Shown: positions 6,028 through 13,717 of the stretch, one piece after another
How positions within the stretch are numbered: position 1 is the stretch's first letter
Layout: each line of letters opens with the position of its first letter
Virus record (IMG/VR): IMGVR_UViG_3300008517_000002
Coordinates: 1 to 49,254 of that record
DNA: 49,254 nt
From: a virus
Direction: 5' to 3' (one strand)
The notes under the pieces: generated by a model
Databases searched by the model: none
The model's input: the letters and a program-made list of their open reading frames with translations, nothing else
What the model was told of the DNA's origin: nothing
Translations under genes and position numbers: made by a program

Positions 6028-6402
6028 ATGCACGATAGCGGGAAACGAGAAAAATTTAGTACAGGTGCAGTACGGGATACAGCAGAAGATAAAGCTCGAC
6101 CTGATTTAATTTCACCGTATGCACAGATGCGTAAAGGTGAATGGCTACGACTTGGAGCATTAAAATATGCTGAACGTAATTGGGAAAAGGGTATGAAAAT
6201 CAGCCGATGTATAGCATCTATGGAACGCCATTTGCAGGAATATAAAATGGGCTTATTGAATGAAGATCATCTGGCCGCTATTGCTGTAAATGCCGAGTTT
6301 ATTATGCACTATGAGAAAATGATTGAAATGGGCCTATTGCCCGCTGATTTAGATGATATGCCGAAGTATGAGCAGCAAGAACCAAAAGGAGCAATAATAT
6401 GA
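6028..6402 (+). CDS. dATP/dGTP diphosphohydrolase-like protein (DUF5664/MazZ-type), 124 aa
   Basis: The sequence shows the signature of the phage dATP/dGTP diphosphohydrolase N-terminal family: SGKREKFSTGAVRDT (residues 4-18), DLISP (26-30), ALKYAERNWEKG (44-55), RHLQEY (67-72), then EDHLAAIAVNAEF (79-91). Members are all-alpha MazG-like enzymes that hydrolyse dNTPs to dNMP and pyrophosphate, with acidic residues binding metal. The length is typical. It is the first gene of a four-gene nucleotide cassette and overlaps the next gene by 4 bases. A related protein, MazZ, works with PurZ in Z-genome phages, but no purZ is present here, so adjusting host dNTPs is more likely. Confidence 0.75.
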   Translation: MHDSGKREKFSTGAVRDTAEDKARPDLISPYAQMRKGEWLRLGALKYAERNWEKGMKISRCIASMERHLQEYKMGLLNEDHLAAIAVNAEFIMHYEKMIEMGLLPADLDDMPKYEQQEPKGAII

Positions 6403-6794
6403 GATTCTACCTTTCTCATTCAATTCGTGGCAAATATGGTAAGGATGCTATGCCTACGCAGATAAAAGAGAACTGCGATAAGATAATGAATATAGTCAGT
6501 GAGATACGTCTTAAGTTACAATCAGTAGATTTATATGTACCCGCAGAACATGAGGACTTTGTTTATATAGCATTCAGAGATAAATATCTAACCGAAAAAC
6601 AAGTTCTTGAAATTGATTGCAAGATTATCGACAAATGTGATGGTGTAATTATATACGCACCGGCTGATGACCCAATACAAGGCGGTCGAATAATAGAATA
6701 TAAACATGCCAAAGCTACTAATAAACCAGTATATGTATTTGAACATATTAATGAAGTTGTTTCGTGGTTAGCACAGCAGATAATGAGGGCATAA
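6399..6794 (+). CDS. Nucleoside 2-deoxyribosyltransferase-like protein, 131 aa
   Basis: The fold signature is that of the NDT/TIR-like Rossmann group: YLSHSIRG at the N-terminus, a middle strand CDGVIIYAPADDP (about residues 83-95), then GGRIIEYKHAKATNKPVYVF with the Glu expected to be the nucleophile of deoxyribosyltransferases. Members cleave or exchange the N-glycosidic bond of deoxynucleosides or nucleotides. Many phages carry similar short proteins of unproven substrate. ATGA overlap with the diphosphohydrolase suggests a joint pathway. The family call is good; the reaction is inference. Confidence 0.65.
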   Translation: MRFYLSHSIRGKYGKDAMPTQIKENCDKIMNIVSEIRLKLQSVDLYVPAEHEDFVYIAFRDKYLTEKQVLEIDCKIIDKCDGVIIYAPADDPIQGGRIIEYKHAKATNKPVYVFEHINEVVSWLAQQIMRA

Positions 6795-6795
6795 T

Positions 6796-7488
6796 ATGAG
6801 AATTTTAGATATTTCTGATTTGCATGAACCATGTAGCCGGAAGGGTGCGTTAGCTTTTTGTAAAGATTTACGCCGAAAATATAAAACAACGCATACTATC
6901 TTCAGCGGAGACGTAACTGATTGGCACAGCATTAGTTTTCATGCCCATCATCCCGAAATGCCGGGGCCAAAAGACGAATATGAATTGGCCTTTAAAAATA
7001 TACAGAAATGGTATAAAACATTTCCTAAAGCAGATGTCGTACTCGGAAATCATGATAGGCGTGTAATACGGCTCGCTGAATCAGTTAATATACCCGCACG
7101 TTTTATAAGAAATTATAAGGACATCTGGAAAACTCCTAATTGGACATGGGCTGATAGTTTTATTTATGATGAAATTTATTTTGTACATGGTGATGGTTGT
7201 GGCTCAGGATTATACCCTGCTTTTAATCTTGTACGTCAAATGGGTATGTCTGTTTGTATCGGCCACCACCATTCAGCCGGTGGAGTTAAATGGCTTGTGA
7301 ACCCATTACGTAGAATGTTTGGCCTTGATGTCGGTGCTCTAATTGATGACAAGGCAATGGCATTTGCTTATGGTAAACAGGCAACAAAGCGTTCTGTTTT
7401 AGGTGCTGCTGTTATATTAGATGGCACTCCGATACATATCCCGATGCCATGCGGCAGGGGGGAGAAATATCATGATAGCAGATTCTAA
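6796..7488 (+). CDS. Calcineurin-like metallophosphoesterase, 230 aa
   Basis: All metal-binding motifs of the family are visible: D8-x-H10, G38-D39, G84-N85-H86-D87, H131 and the G-H-H-H at 156-159. The family cleaves phosphomonoesters or diesters with two bound metals. Substrates in phages vary (nucleotides, 2',3'-cyclic ends). It lies between a deoxyribosyltransferase-like gene and a HAD phosphatase and overlaps the latter by 17 bases, so a nucleotide substrate is plausible. Full length with no signal peptide, so cytoplasmic. Confidence 0.85.
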   Translation: MRILDISDLHEPCSRKGALAFCKDLRRKYKTTHTIFSGDVTDWHSISFHAHHPEMPGPKDEYELAFKNIQKWYKTFPKADVVLGNHDRRVIRLAESVNIPARFIRNYKDIWKTPNWTWADSFIYDEIYFVHGDGCGSGLYPAFNLVRQMGMSVCIGHHHSAGGVKWLVNPLRRMFGLDVGALIDDKAMAFAYGKQATKRSVLGAAVILDGTPIHIPMPCGRGEKYHDSRF

Positions 7489-7852
7489 AATGCTAAGTCA
7501 AAGACCAATTGATAAAATAGCAGTTATAGATTTTGATGGGACTCTTTGTAAGTTCGCATTCCCTGATGTTGGCCCGATTGAGCCAAATGTAAAAGAAGCA
7601 TTAGAAACATTAAAAGCTGCTGGTTATACGATAAAGATTCATTCGTGTAGGACTGCAACTTATTGGGGTCGGGAAGGTGAACGTGGAGTACATACAAAAA
7701 TAATATTAGAATTTATGGAAAAATATAATCTGCCCTATGATGAGATTATAACGTCCCCATCAATGGATAAACCCATTGCAGATGTATATATCGATGATAG
7801 GGGAATCGGGTATAAAAATAACTGGTTAGAAATTGCGAGGAGATTAACATGA
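7472..7852 (+). CDS. HAD-superfamily phosphatase, 126 aa
   Basis: The ATG at 7472, after GGGGGGAGAAATATC, is chosen over an upstream start inside the previous gene. The HAD motifs are DFDGTL near residues 20-25 (Asp nucleophile and acid/base), HSCR near 57-60, and DVYIDDRGI near 105-113. No large cap domain fits, so this is a small capless phosphatase, similar to phage 5'-nucleotidase or polynucleotide 3'-phosphatase types. It ends the nucleotide cassette and overlaps the next gene by 4 bases. Confidence 0.8.
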   Translation: MIADSKMLSQRPIDKIAVIDFDGTLCKFAFPDVGPIEPNVKEALETLKAAGYTIKIHSCRTATYWGREGERGVHTKIILEFMEKYNLPYDEIITSPSMDKPIADVYIDDRGIGYKNNWLEIARRLT

Positions 7853-8103
7853 GTTTAAAAATTACAATTAAAGCGTATAAAAAAGTAGAAGATAAAATAA
7901 CTGTTGATGATGTTAAACCAGGAATGGTTTTTAAATATGATAATGGAATAACAGGTTTAAAACTTTATGATGGAGAAGTGGTTTTATTAAAATATTCGCA
8001 TGAAAATAATTGGCTTAAAATATCTGATGGTTCTATGGATTATTATGGTGTAGAAATTCTTGGCCGTTTGGATGAAATAATAGTGGTACAAAATAATGGC
8101 TAA
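7849..8103 (+). CDS. Hypothetical protein, 84 aa
   Basis: Coupled to the HAD gene by ATGA. A likely all-beta protein: short strands with Lys/Val alternation, then VKPGMVFKYDN and a repeated Gly/Tyr turn pattern. No family recognised. Confidence 0.6.
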   Translation: MSLKITIKAYKKVEDKITVDDVKPGMVFKYDNGITGLKLYDGEVVLLKYSHENNWLKISDGSMDYYGVEILGRLDEIIVVQNNG

Positions 8104-8200
8104 ACCAAAGAAATCACAACATCAGCGTAAGATAGAACGGCGTAAAATGTATAAGGGATTAATGAAAGATCCCCGGTCTGGTTATAAGAGGAATAAGTAA
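8096..8200 (+). CDS. Very basic peptide, 34 aa
   Basis: The 34 residues contain about a dozen Lys/Arg (MAKPKKSQHQRKIERRK) and may bind nucleic acid. It overlaps the previous gene by 8 bases and its TAA shares an A with the next ATG (TAATG). It is in a chain of tiny overlapping genes, which supports it. Confidence 0.55.
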   Translation: MAKPKKSQHQRKIERRKMYKGLMKDPRSGYKRNK

Positions 8201-8298
8201 TGAGTATTCTAATAGAATTTTTAATGGCCGCTATTTATGGTGCTATTGGTGGTTTAATTGTATCAGTTCCAATATATTATTTTTGGTTGCGGAAATAA
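8200..8298 (+). CDS. Single-span membrane peptide, 32 aa
   Basis: TAATG overlap at the start, with AGAGGAATAAG upstream as ribosome binding site. Nearly the whole peptide is one hydrophobic helix (FLMAAIYGAIGGLIVSVPIYYF) with a Leu-Arg-Lys end. Likely inner-membrane; function unknown. Confidence 0.6.
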   Translation: MSILIEFLMAAIYGAIGGLIVSVPIYYFWLRK

Positions 8299-8447
8299 TG
8301 GGCAAAGGTAGCAAGCGTAGGCCGATGCAAATATCAGAGGAAGAATACGTCTTACGGTGGGCGTATGGGCGTGATGAGTTATGGATTACAGAAGAAGAAT
8401 TCCAAAAACGAGTTAAGGAAATTAGGAAGCGTACAGGAAAACCATAA
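8298..8447 (+). CDS. Small basic hypothetical protein, 49 aa
   Basis: TAATG overlaps join it to both neighbours. The product is a basic N-terminus (MGKGSKRRPMQ), then an acidic-aromatic helix and a basic end. I recognise the plan MGKGSxRRP...EE from many phage genomes, without known role. Confidence 0.6.
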   Translation: MGKGSKRRPMQISEEEYVLRWAYGRDELWITEEEFQKRVKEIRKRTGKP

Positions 8448-8626
8448 TGGGAATGACAGATCAGGAAATTAAAGATTGGGTATGTTCAGAATATAAACGT
8501 GTTGAAACTGTATCAGATAGGGCTGAAGCAAATCAGATACGTTATCGAGCTAAAGTTATTTTTGATTTACGGGTTCCTAATCCAGTTGTTTGTCCCACTT
8601 GTTTTCAGAAAATGCACAAAGGATAA
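8447..8626 (+). CDS. Small hypothetical protein with a C-terminal Cys-x2-Cys, 59 aa
   Basis: TAATG overlap at its start. The first half is helical and charged; the end has VCPTCFQKMHKG, half of a possible zinc site. Function unknown. Confidence 0.55.
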   Translation: MGMTDQEIKDWVCSEYKRVETVSDRAEANQIRYRAKVIFDLRVPNPVVCPTCFQKMHKG

Positions 8627-8628
8627 TT

Positions 8629-9072
8629 ATGACAGAAAAATTCCAACGAACTAATCCGCTTGCACGTGGTGATGAAAATATTAGACCATTAGATGTTTAT
8701 ACTGAACATGCTGAGATTAGGAAACAGGTTTATGGCGAGATTAGGAAATTACTTGTTACTTTAGGCAATAATAGTTCTCATACTGTTTATATGTTCCTTA
8801 AATGTCTAACCCCTCCTAAAAACCTGCATGATCCGGGCCGATTGCCAGTATATGTGGCTGTACCCAGAAGTAAAACTTCTGATAAGCGATCATGTGTGTG
8901 GGCTGTAATTAGCTGTTTGGTTCAGGCATATTGGGAGTATGAGCTTGATGATGATTGGGGACAAAAATCAGTAACTCTTGAATTACTAAATAAACTCCGA
9001 AAGATTAACGACCATTACCCGAAAATGAAAATAGCCGGGGCTGAGAACAAAGGATATTGGCTGGAGTTATAA
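8629..9072 (+). CDS. Hypothetical protein, 147 aa
   Basis: I use ATG 8629, two bases after the previous stop, with AAAGGATAATT upstream. The protein has a basic centre (VAVPRSKTSDKRSC), several Trp/Tyr and no detectable motif. It sits just before the polymerase cluster, so a replication link is possible but unsupported by the sequence. Confidence 0.65.
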   Translation: MTEKFQRTNPLARGDENIRPLDVYTEHAEIRKQVYGEIRKLLVTLGNNSSHTVYMFLKCLTPPKNLHDPGRLPVYVAVPRSKTSDKRSCVWAVISCLVQAYWEYELDDDWGQKSVTLELLNKLRKINDHYPKMKIAGAENKGYWLEL

Positions 9073-9209
9073 TGAAAGAAATAATACATAAGCATAAAGA
9101 TGGTAAATGGTATTTTTTCAATGAATTCTGGGCTATTTGTAATGGACCATATAATTCAAAAGAAGAAGCTGAAAACGCATTAGAGGAATATTGGGAAAAA
9201 GAAAGATAA
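9072..9209 (+). CDS. Small aromatic-rich protein, 45 aa
   Basis: TAATG overlap with the previous gene and the next one. The 45 residues follow the pattern HKHKDGKWYFFNEFW...GPYNSKEEAENALEEY, typical of small phage proteins with two strands and a helix. Function unknown. Confidence 0.6.
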   Translation: MKEIIHKHKDGKWYFFNEFWAICNGPYNSKEEAENALEEYWEKER

Positions 9210-9373
9210 TGAGAAAGAAAAGAAAAATACATTATGCCCGTAATTGGGCTTTTAATATAGTGTGTAGGGTACATCATTTTACCTATCTTGATTATACTTT
9301 CAATAAACGAAGGGTTACTTGTAAAAGGTGTCGTAAAACAGAACAGTATAAAACAGGAAAAACTATTAAATGA
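9209..9373 (+). CDS. Small basic Cys-containing protein, 54 aa
   Basis: TAATG overlap at the start. Strongly basic, with Cys near residue 19 and CKRC near residues 38-41, so a small zinc knuckle is possible, and nucleic-acid binding is likely from charge. It overlaps the polymerase start by 4 bases. Confidence 0.6.
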   Translation: MRKKRKIHYARNWAFNIVCRVHHFTYLDYTFNKRRVTCKRCRKTEQYKTGKTIK

Positions 9374-11511
9374 CCTGGCTTGATGTATTAAAACAAATTA
9401 ATTGGCCCACTGAAACTCTGATGATAGACTTCGAGACGTATTTCGACACAGATTATTCTCTATCTAAGATGTCCACTGTGGAGTACATTACGGATTCTCG
9501 ATTTGAGTTCATTGGTCTGGGCTTTGAGATTCTAAATCACTCGAAGGCAAATGGTCCAGTTTTTATTCCAGGCCCAGATGTACCCTGGGCAGTCAGGCGA
9601 CTTAAAAAAATATTCGGTAAGGCATTTCATAACTGTACAGTAGTTGCTAAAAATTGCAAATTTGATATTCTAATATTATTAGAAAAATTTGGAATCAATC
9701 CACCATTTATAATTGATATAGAAGATCTATCGAGATTTTATGATTCCAGAATGTCGCAGAAACTTAAAGATCTGGCCCTAATGTTTAACCTGGAAGCAAA
9801 GGGCGATACAAAACAATTTAAGGGGCAACATTGGGAAGATATGGATCATCAGGCAATGAAAGAATATAATCTTGGAGATATTAGAAATGAAAATGCCCTT
9901 TTACAAATTTTATTACCAATTGTTAATAACCCTGAATTTGAAATCCCTCTCGCTCGGCATACGCTCGGAATGTATTTGTCTCCGCATTTTCGGCTGGATT
10001 ATGCACTTGCTAATAATCTTACATTACAAATGGAACAGGAACTTTTGGCGGCGGTTAAACAAACTGGCCACACGAAAAAAGAAATAAGTGGCACACTCAG
10101 CTTCACTGAACTCCTGATCAATGTTTTACCTAATAGAGAGAAAATACCAGTCAAAGCTGGGAAACCAGGAAAAAACATGGTTAAACTTTTGGGACAACCC
10201 GGAGTTGTGCCCGCTTTTGCAAAAACTGATGAAGGATTCAAGCAATTATTAAATCACACTAATGGGAATGTGCGTATTCTGATGCAAGCTAAAGTAGCAT
10301 CTAAATCCTGGCCGGGGCATATTAAACGGATACAATCTTTAATGGCCCAATGCAAAGCGTCAAATGATCTGCTTCGTGTACCCTTAAAATATTATGGTGC
10401 ACATACTGGGCGTTGGTCTGGTACTGAGAAGATCAATGTACAGAATTTTGGTGGCCGGGGTCGGGGAGCAGAAGTACATTCGTTAATCAGGAAAATGCGT
10501 AATATGTTAATAGCACCAGAAACTGAGACATTGGCAATTACTGATTCAGCACAAATAGAAGCCAGAATTCTTGCTTGGATCGCTGGTCAAACTGATTTAA
10601 CTGAAGGATTTAGAAATGGAGAAGATATTTACTCAGTGTTTGCAAGTAGGTTGTTTAATTGTGGTGTGCATAAGCCTACTGATAATGATTCTGAAGAACA
10701 AAAAGGAATTCTTAAAATAAAACGTGGATTTGGCAAAGATGGAATTCTTGGCTCAGGTTATGGGATGGGTCCAGTTAAATTTTATTTAAATTGTATTGTA
10801 AATAATGGTTTACGCCCATTATTTAAAGAACCATCTACACTTGATGGAGAATTATTAAAAAAAATAATGCGACAACATACTAAGGATTTGATGTTATGTG
10901 GTCTTGAAAATTATATAGTACCAGAATCAGGAAAATATGATGAAAAATTTATAGCATATCTTATATTAGCATATCGTACTAAATATGCCAGGATTCCAGA
11001 GTTCTGGACCCGCATAGAAAAAGCATTTAGATATGTAATTAAATATCCGAGAGAAGTTGCAACTATTCATATACGTGGTAAAACTGTATCTTTTAAGAAA
11101 CATATTACTGCATCCGATGATTCATTTAATCCGGGTTTTAAATTCTGGAAATCGGGCAACACAGTTCATCTACAGTTACCATCAGGCCGGGTATTGAATT
11201 ATCGACATGCTCATCTGGATAAAAAAGGTACTATTAAATATCATTGGGGACATCTTTGGGGTGGAGCAATCACGGAAAATGTAGTTCAAGCAATTGCCAG
11301 AGATCTATTGGGTTATTGGATTTTAGAATGTGAACGAGAAATCGGTCCGGTTATATTACATTCTCATGATGAGATAGTGTGTATGGTTGATAAATCAGAA
11401 GCTATGGATAAACTATCAGAAATGATTGATATATTTTCTACCGGTCCTGATTGGGCCGATGGTTTGCCGCTTTCGGCTGAGGGCCAATTGACAGAGATGT
11501 ACATAAAATAG
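9370..11511 (+). CDS. Family A DNA polymerase with 3'-5' exonuclease
   Basis: The replicative polymerase, 713 residues. The N-terminal DnaQ-like proofreading domain shows exo I D20-F-E22, exo II around N95-x3-FD, and exo III Y166-x3-D170. The polymerase domain shows GRWSGTEKINVQNF (about 347-360), motif A DSAQIEARI (392-400), motif B K-RGFGKDGILGSGYG (about 449-464) and motif C HSHDEI near residue 665. All catalytic acids are present, so it should be active. The size is close to T7 gp5. It overlaps the preceding tiny gene by 4 bases and heads the replication genes. Confidence 0.95.
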   Translation: MTWLDVLKQINWPTETLMIDFETYFDTDYSLSKMSTVEYITDSRFEFIGLGFEILNHSKANGPVFIPGPDVPWAVRRLKKIFGKAFHNCTVVAKNCKFDILILLEKFGINPPFIIDIEDLSRFYDSRMSQKLKDLALMFNLEAKGDTKQFKGQHWEDMDHQAMKEYNLGDIRNENALLQILLPIVNNPEFEIPLARHTLGMYLSPHFRLDYALANNLTLQMEQELLAAVKQTGHTKKEISGTLSFTELLINVLPNREKIPVKAGKPGKNMVKLLGQPGVVPAFAKTDEGFKQLLNHTNGNVRILMQAKVASKSWPGHIKRIQSLMAQCKASNDLLRVPLKYYGAHTGRWSGTEKINVQNFGGRGRGAEVHSLIRKMRNMLIAPETETLAITDSAQIEARILAWIAGQTDLTEGFRNGEDIYSVFASRLFNCGVHKPTDNDSEEQKGILKIKRGFGKDGILGSGYGMGPVKFYLNCIVNNGLRPLFKEPSTLDGELLKKIMRQHTKDLMLCGLENYIVPESGKYDEKFIAYLILAYRTKYARIPEFWTRIEKAFRYVIKYPREVATIHIRGKTVSFKKHITASDDSFNPGFKFWKSGNTVHLQLPSGRVLNYRHAHLDKKGTIKYHWGHLWGGAITENVVQAIARDLLGYWILECEREIGPVILHSHDEIVCMVDKSEAMDKLSEMIDIFSTGPDWADGLPLSAEGQLTEMYIK

Positions 11512-11520
11512 GAGAATAAA

Positions 11521-11637
11521 ATGGATTTAGATTGGGTAGTTTGTCCACATTGCGGAAATGTACAAGAAGAAGATTGTGATAATGATAGTTTTATCTGCAA
11601 TGAATGTGGTGAGATATTTCATTATGAAAAACCTTAA
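11521..11637 (+). CDS. Mini zinc-ribbon protein, 38 aa
   Basis: The ATG follows AGGAGAATAAA. CPHCG near residues 8-12 and CNECG near residues 26-30 make a complete zinc ribbon in only 38 residues. It lies directly after the polymerase gene. A role as a small regulator or polymerase accessory is only a guess. Confidence 0.7.
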   Translation: MDLDWVVCPHCGNVQEEDCDNDSFICNECGEIFHYEKP

Positions 11638-11701
11638 ACGTAAACGTTTCAAACGCCGTAAGGATTTCTTGAGTTTCTGGCTAAAGAATCTCCTAAAGTA
11701 A
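11624..11701 (+). CDS. Possible very basic peptide, 25 aa
   Basis: The frame overlaps the zinc-ribbon gene by 14 bases and encodes MKNLKRKRFKRRKDFL then a hydrophobic end. Its charge is unlike random sequence, and GGTGAG upstream could serve as a weak site, but it is short. Confidence 0.35.
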   Translation: MKNLKRKRFKRRKDFLSFWLKNLLK

Positions 11702-11760
11702 AAATCCCCCAATGGGGAAACGGGTATTCAGAAAGCAATGAACAGATTGCGGAGATATTG

Positions 11761-12213
11761 ATGAAACGCCGCACTAAAGACCAGAAACTTAAAGATTACT
11801 ATGATGCTTTCAAGTGCATCAGAGAGGACAGAAAAGTGAAACGAGAAGGTACTAAAGACGGTAGCATAGCTACACATCCGGTTGTAGAAGTGTTTAACCA
11901 CCCAGAGAAAGTTGTTCTTGCAAGTTGTCTTACCTGGTTATATGCACGTAATATATTCTGCAACCGTCATGATGCTGGATCATTCCAAAATCAACACGGA
12001 CAATGGGGAACTTATGGTATCAAAGGTTCAGGTGACATCATTGGACTACTAAAAACTGGACAGCATTTTGAGATTGAATGCAAACGAGGATCAGGTGGGC
12101 GATTATCTGCGAAACAACAAAAACGGATGCAACAGATCAGAGAGAATAATGGACTATATTTTGTAGTGCATGGTGTAGAGGAGTTGGAATATTATATGAG
12201 AGATTTGATATGA
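11761..12213 (+). CDS. VRR-NUC-type PD-(D/E)XK nuclease, 150 aa
   Basis: The ATG at 11761 follows GCGGAGATATTG. The C-terminal half shows the VRR-NUC pattern: GSGDIIGLL (about residues 98-106), FEIECKRGSGGRLS with the catalytic E-x-K, then Q-x3-QQIRENNGLYFVVHGVEEL. The family, found in phages and in Fan1-type enzymes, cuts branched or flapped DNA such as Holliday junctions. It is near the other recombination nuclease genes. The N-terminal 55 residues are basic and unassigned. Confidence 0.85.
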   Translation: MKRRTKDQKLKDYYDAFKCIREDRKVKREGTKDGSIATHPVVEVFNHPEKVVLASCLTWLYARNIFCNRHDAGSFQNQHGQWGTYGIKGSGDIIGLLKTGQHFEIECKRGSGGRLSAKQQKRMQQIRENNGLYFVVHGVEELEYYMRDLI

Positions 12214-12413
12214 AAAATTATGGAAAAACTATACAATGGGGTGATAACTCTGAATATACGATTAATATTTGTACTCATTGGAGTTGTTGGGGTTTACCTT
12301 TTATTATTGATTGGCATTATTTTAATGATGCAATAGAAAACAGATGTTATAATCTTGATATACATTTCTTGTGTTTTATTCTTAGTATAGAAATTTGGAG
12401 GTGGAAGGAATGA
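12210..12413 (+). CDS. Hypothetical aromatic-rich protein, 67 aa
   Basis: ATGA overlap with the nuclease gene and a 4-base overlap with the next. Rich in Trp, Tyr, His and Cys, with a hydrophobic stretch (FLCFILSIEIW) that may be a membrane segment. Function unknown. Confidence 0.55.
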   Translation: MKNYGKTIQWGDNSEYTINICTHWSCWGLPFIIDWHYFNDAIENRCYNLDIHFLCFILSIEIWRWKE

Positions 12414-12568
12414 AAGTAAAAGAATTAATAGAAAAACTTAAATTGGCTCCAGAAGATGCTACAGTAGAACGTGGAGATTCTAATAAAGTTGGAAATCCAA
12501 TAACGACTGATATATATAAAATAGAAATAGAATTGGGAGAAGATTATCAATCAGTAACTATTTGGTAA
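12410..12568 (+). CDS. Small hypothetical protein, 52 aa
   Basis: The ATG follows GGAGGTGGAAGGA, one of the strongest ribosome binding sites in the window. The sequence starts MKVKELIEKLKLAPEDATV and ends with a beta-rich part, the common plan of small phage proteins of the 'EL...L..lp.da.V' type. Function unknown. Confidence 0.65.
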   Translation: MKVKELIEKLKLAPEDATVERGDSNKVGNPITTDIYKIEIELGEDYQSVTIW

Positions 12569-12577
12569 AGGGATAAT

Positions 12578-13717
12578 ATGGCACAAAAGATTTTTCTTTC
12601 TGCGTCAGCAATCAAAGATTTCAAAGCCTGCCCGATGCGGTATCGAAACGCACACTATTATGGCATCAGGCCAGTTGTAGATACCGAAGCGAAACGTGTT
12701 GGGACCAACTGGCATAAAATCCAGGAGATTAATGGTGCGAGCTATGATAGTGACGAAGCTCGTATGGAAGCAGTTGTAGCAGAACTTAATGAGGTCTATG
12801 GTAAGATACCCGATGCCCTGGATATGGAAAAGTTGGAAATTGAGCGAATCATTCTACTCTATTCCTTGTTAGGTTACAACTGGTATTACGGAAACCAAAA
12901 AGAAGAAGTGTTAGCTACTGAGATAAAATTTGAAATCCCAGTTGTTAATCCTGAGACTGGTAGAGCGTTACCTAATGTGGTTAATAGAGGTAAGATTGAT
13001 AAGCTCATCAGAGTTAATGGGCTAATATATGTCAAGGAACACAAGTCCACATCCAGTTCAGTTGATCCTGATTCTGATTTTTGGGGCCATTTAAAATTAG
13101 ATACTCAAACTAATAATTATGTGTATGCTGCTCGTAAGTTACAGGCACAAGGTAAATTGGAACAGTATGGTATATATGCTGATAAACATTATGATGCTCC
13201 TATTGCCGGAGTATATTTTGATGCCTGGCACAAACCAGGAATCAGGCCGAAGAAACTCAGCCAGGGTGATAGTAAAAAGTTCGTAGAAGATGGAATGTAT
13301 TGTGGTGGGGAAAAATTTGAGGTAATTTGCGAAGCAAACCATACCATTATTGTAAATAATAAATTGGTTGGTGTCGAATCCGGCAAAAAAGAGGGTACAT
13401 TTGCTATCCGAGAAACCCCGGAGATGTTCGGTGCTCGTTTGCTTCAGGATATTGTAGAGCGTTCTGAGTTCTACTTTAATTGCAAAGAACTTACCAAGAC
13501 TGATCAGGATATAATTAAATTTGAATGGGAACTCTATAATATCTATAAGACCATACAGGAGATGGTTAAAACAGAACATTGGTATTCGGATGAAAACCAA
13601 TGTGAGGCCAAGTTTAAATGCGATTATATGGAACAGTGTTACAATAATATATTAATTGATCAGGACCATGTGCCTGATGGTATGGAACTTATATTTAAGA
13701 GGGAGAAATCAGAATGA
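12578..13717 (+). CDS. Cas4/RecB-like PD-(D/E)XK exonuclease with Fe-S cysteines, 379 aa
   Basis: The Cas4/AddB plan is complete. C18 is the N-terminal cluster ligand, H46 lies in GTNWHKIQE, and D141 is in RGKIDKL. E154-x-K156 is in VKEHKS, and the QxxxY motif is Q177-Y181. C342, C348 and C354 form the C-terminal ligands of a 4Fe-4S cluster. The family trims DNA ends 5'-3' and supports recombination. Directly followed (4-base overlap) by a Sak4-like ATPase, so the two likely act together in strand processing and annealing. All catalytic residues are present. Confidence 0.88.
   Translation: MAQKIFLSASAIKDFKACPMRYRNAHYYGIRPVVDTEAKRVGTNWHKIQEINGASYDSDEARMEAVVAELNEVYGKIPDALDMEKLEIERIILLYSLLGYNWYYGNQKEEVLATEIKFEIPVVNPETGRALPNVVNRGKIDKLIRVNGLIYVKEHKSTSSSVDPDSDFWGHLKLDTQTNNYVYAARKLQAQGKLEQYGIYADKHYDAPIAGVYFDAWHKPGIRPKKLSQGDSKKFVEDGMYCGGEKFEVICEANHTIIVNNKLVGVESGKKEGTFAIRETPEMFGARLLQDIVERSEFYFNCKELTKTDQDIIKFEWELYNIYKTIQEMVKTEHWYSDENQCEAKFKCDYMEQCYNNILIDQDHVPDGMELIFKREKSE

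Noticed and set aside
6028-6402. A Z-genome (2-aminoadenine) phage suggested by the MazZ-like gene
   Set aside because: No adenylosuccinate-synthetase-like PurZ or DatZ is present, and the diphosphohydrolase family is widespread in ordinary phages.
13139-13600. A 153-codon minus-strand frame opposite the Cas4-like gene
   Set aside because: Shadow of a gene with full catalytic motifs on the plus strand.
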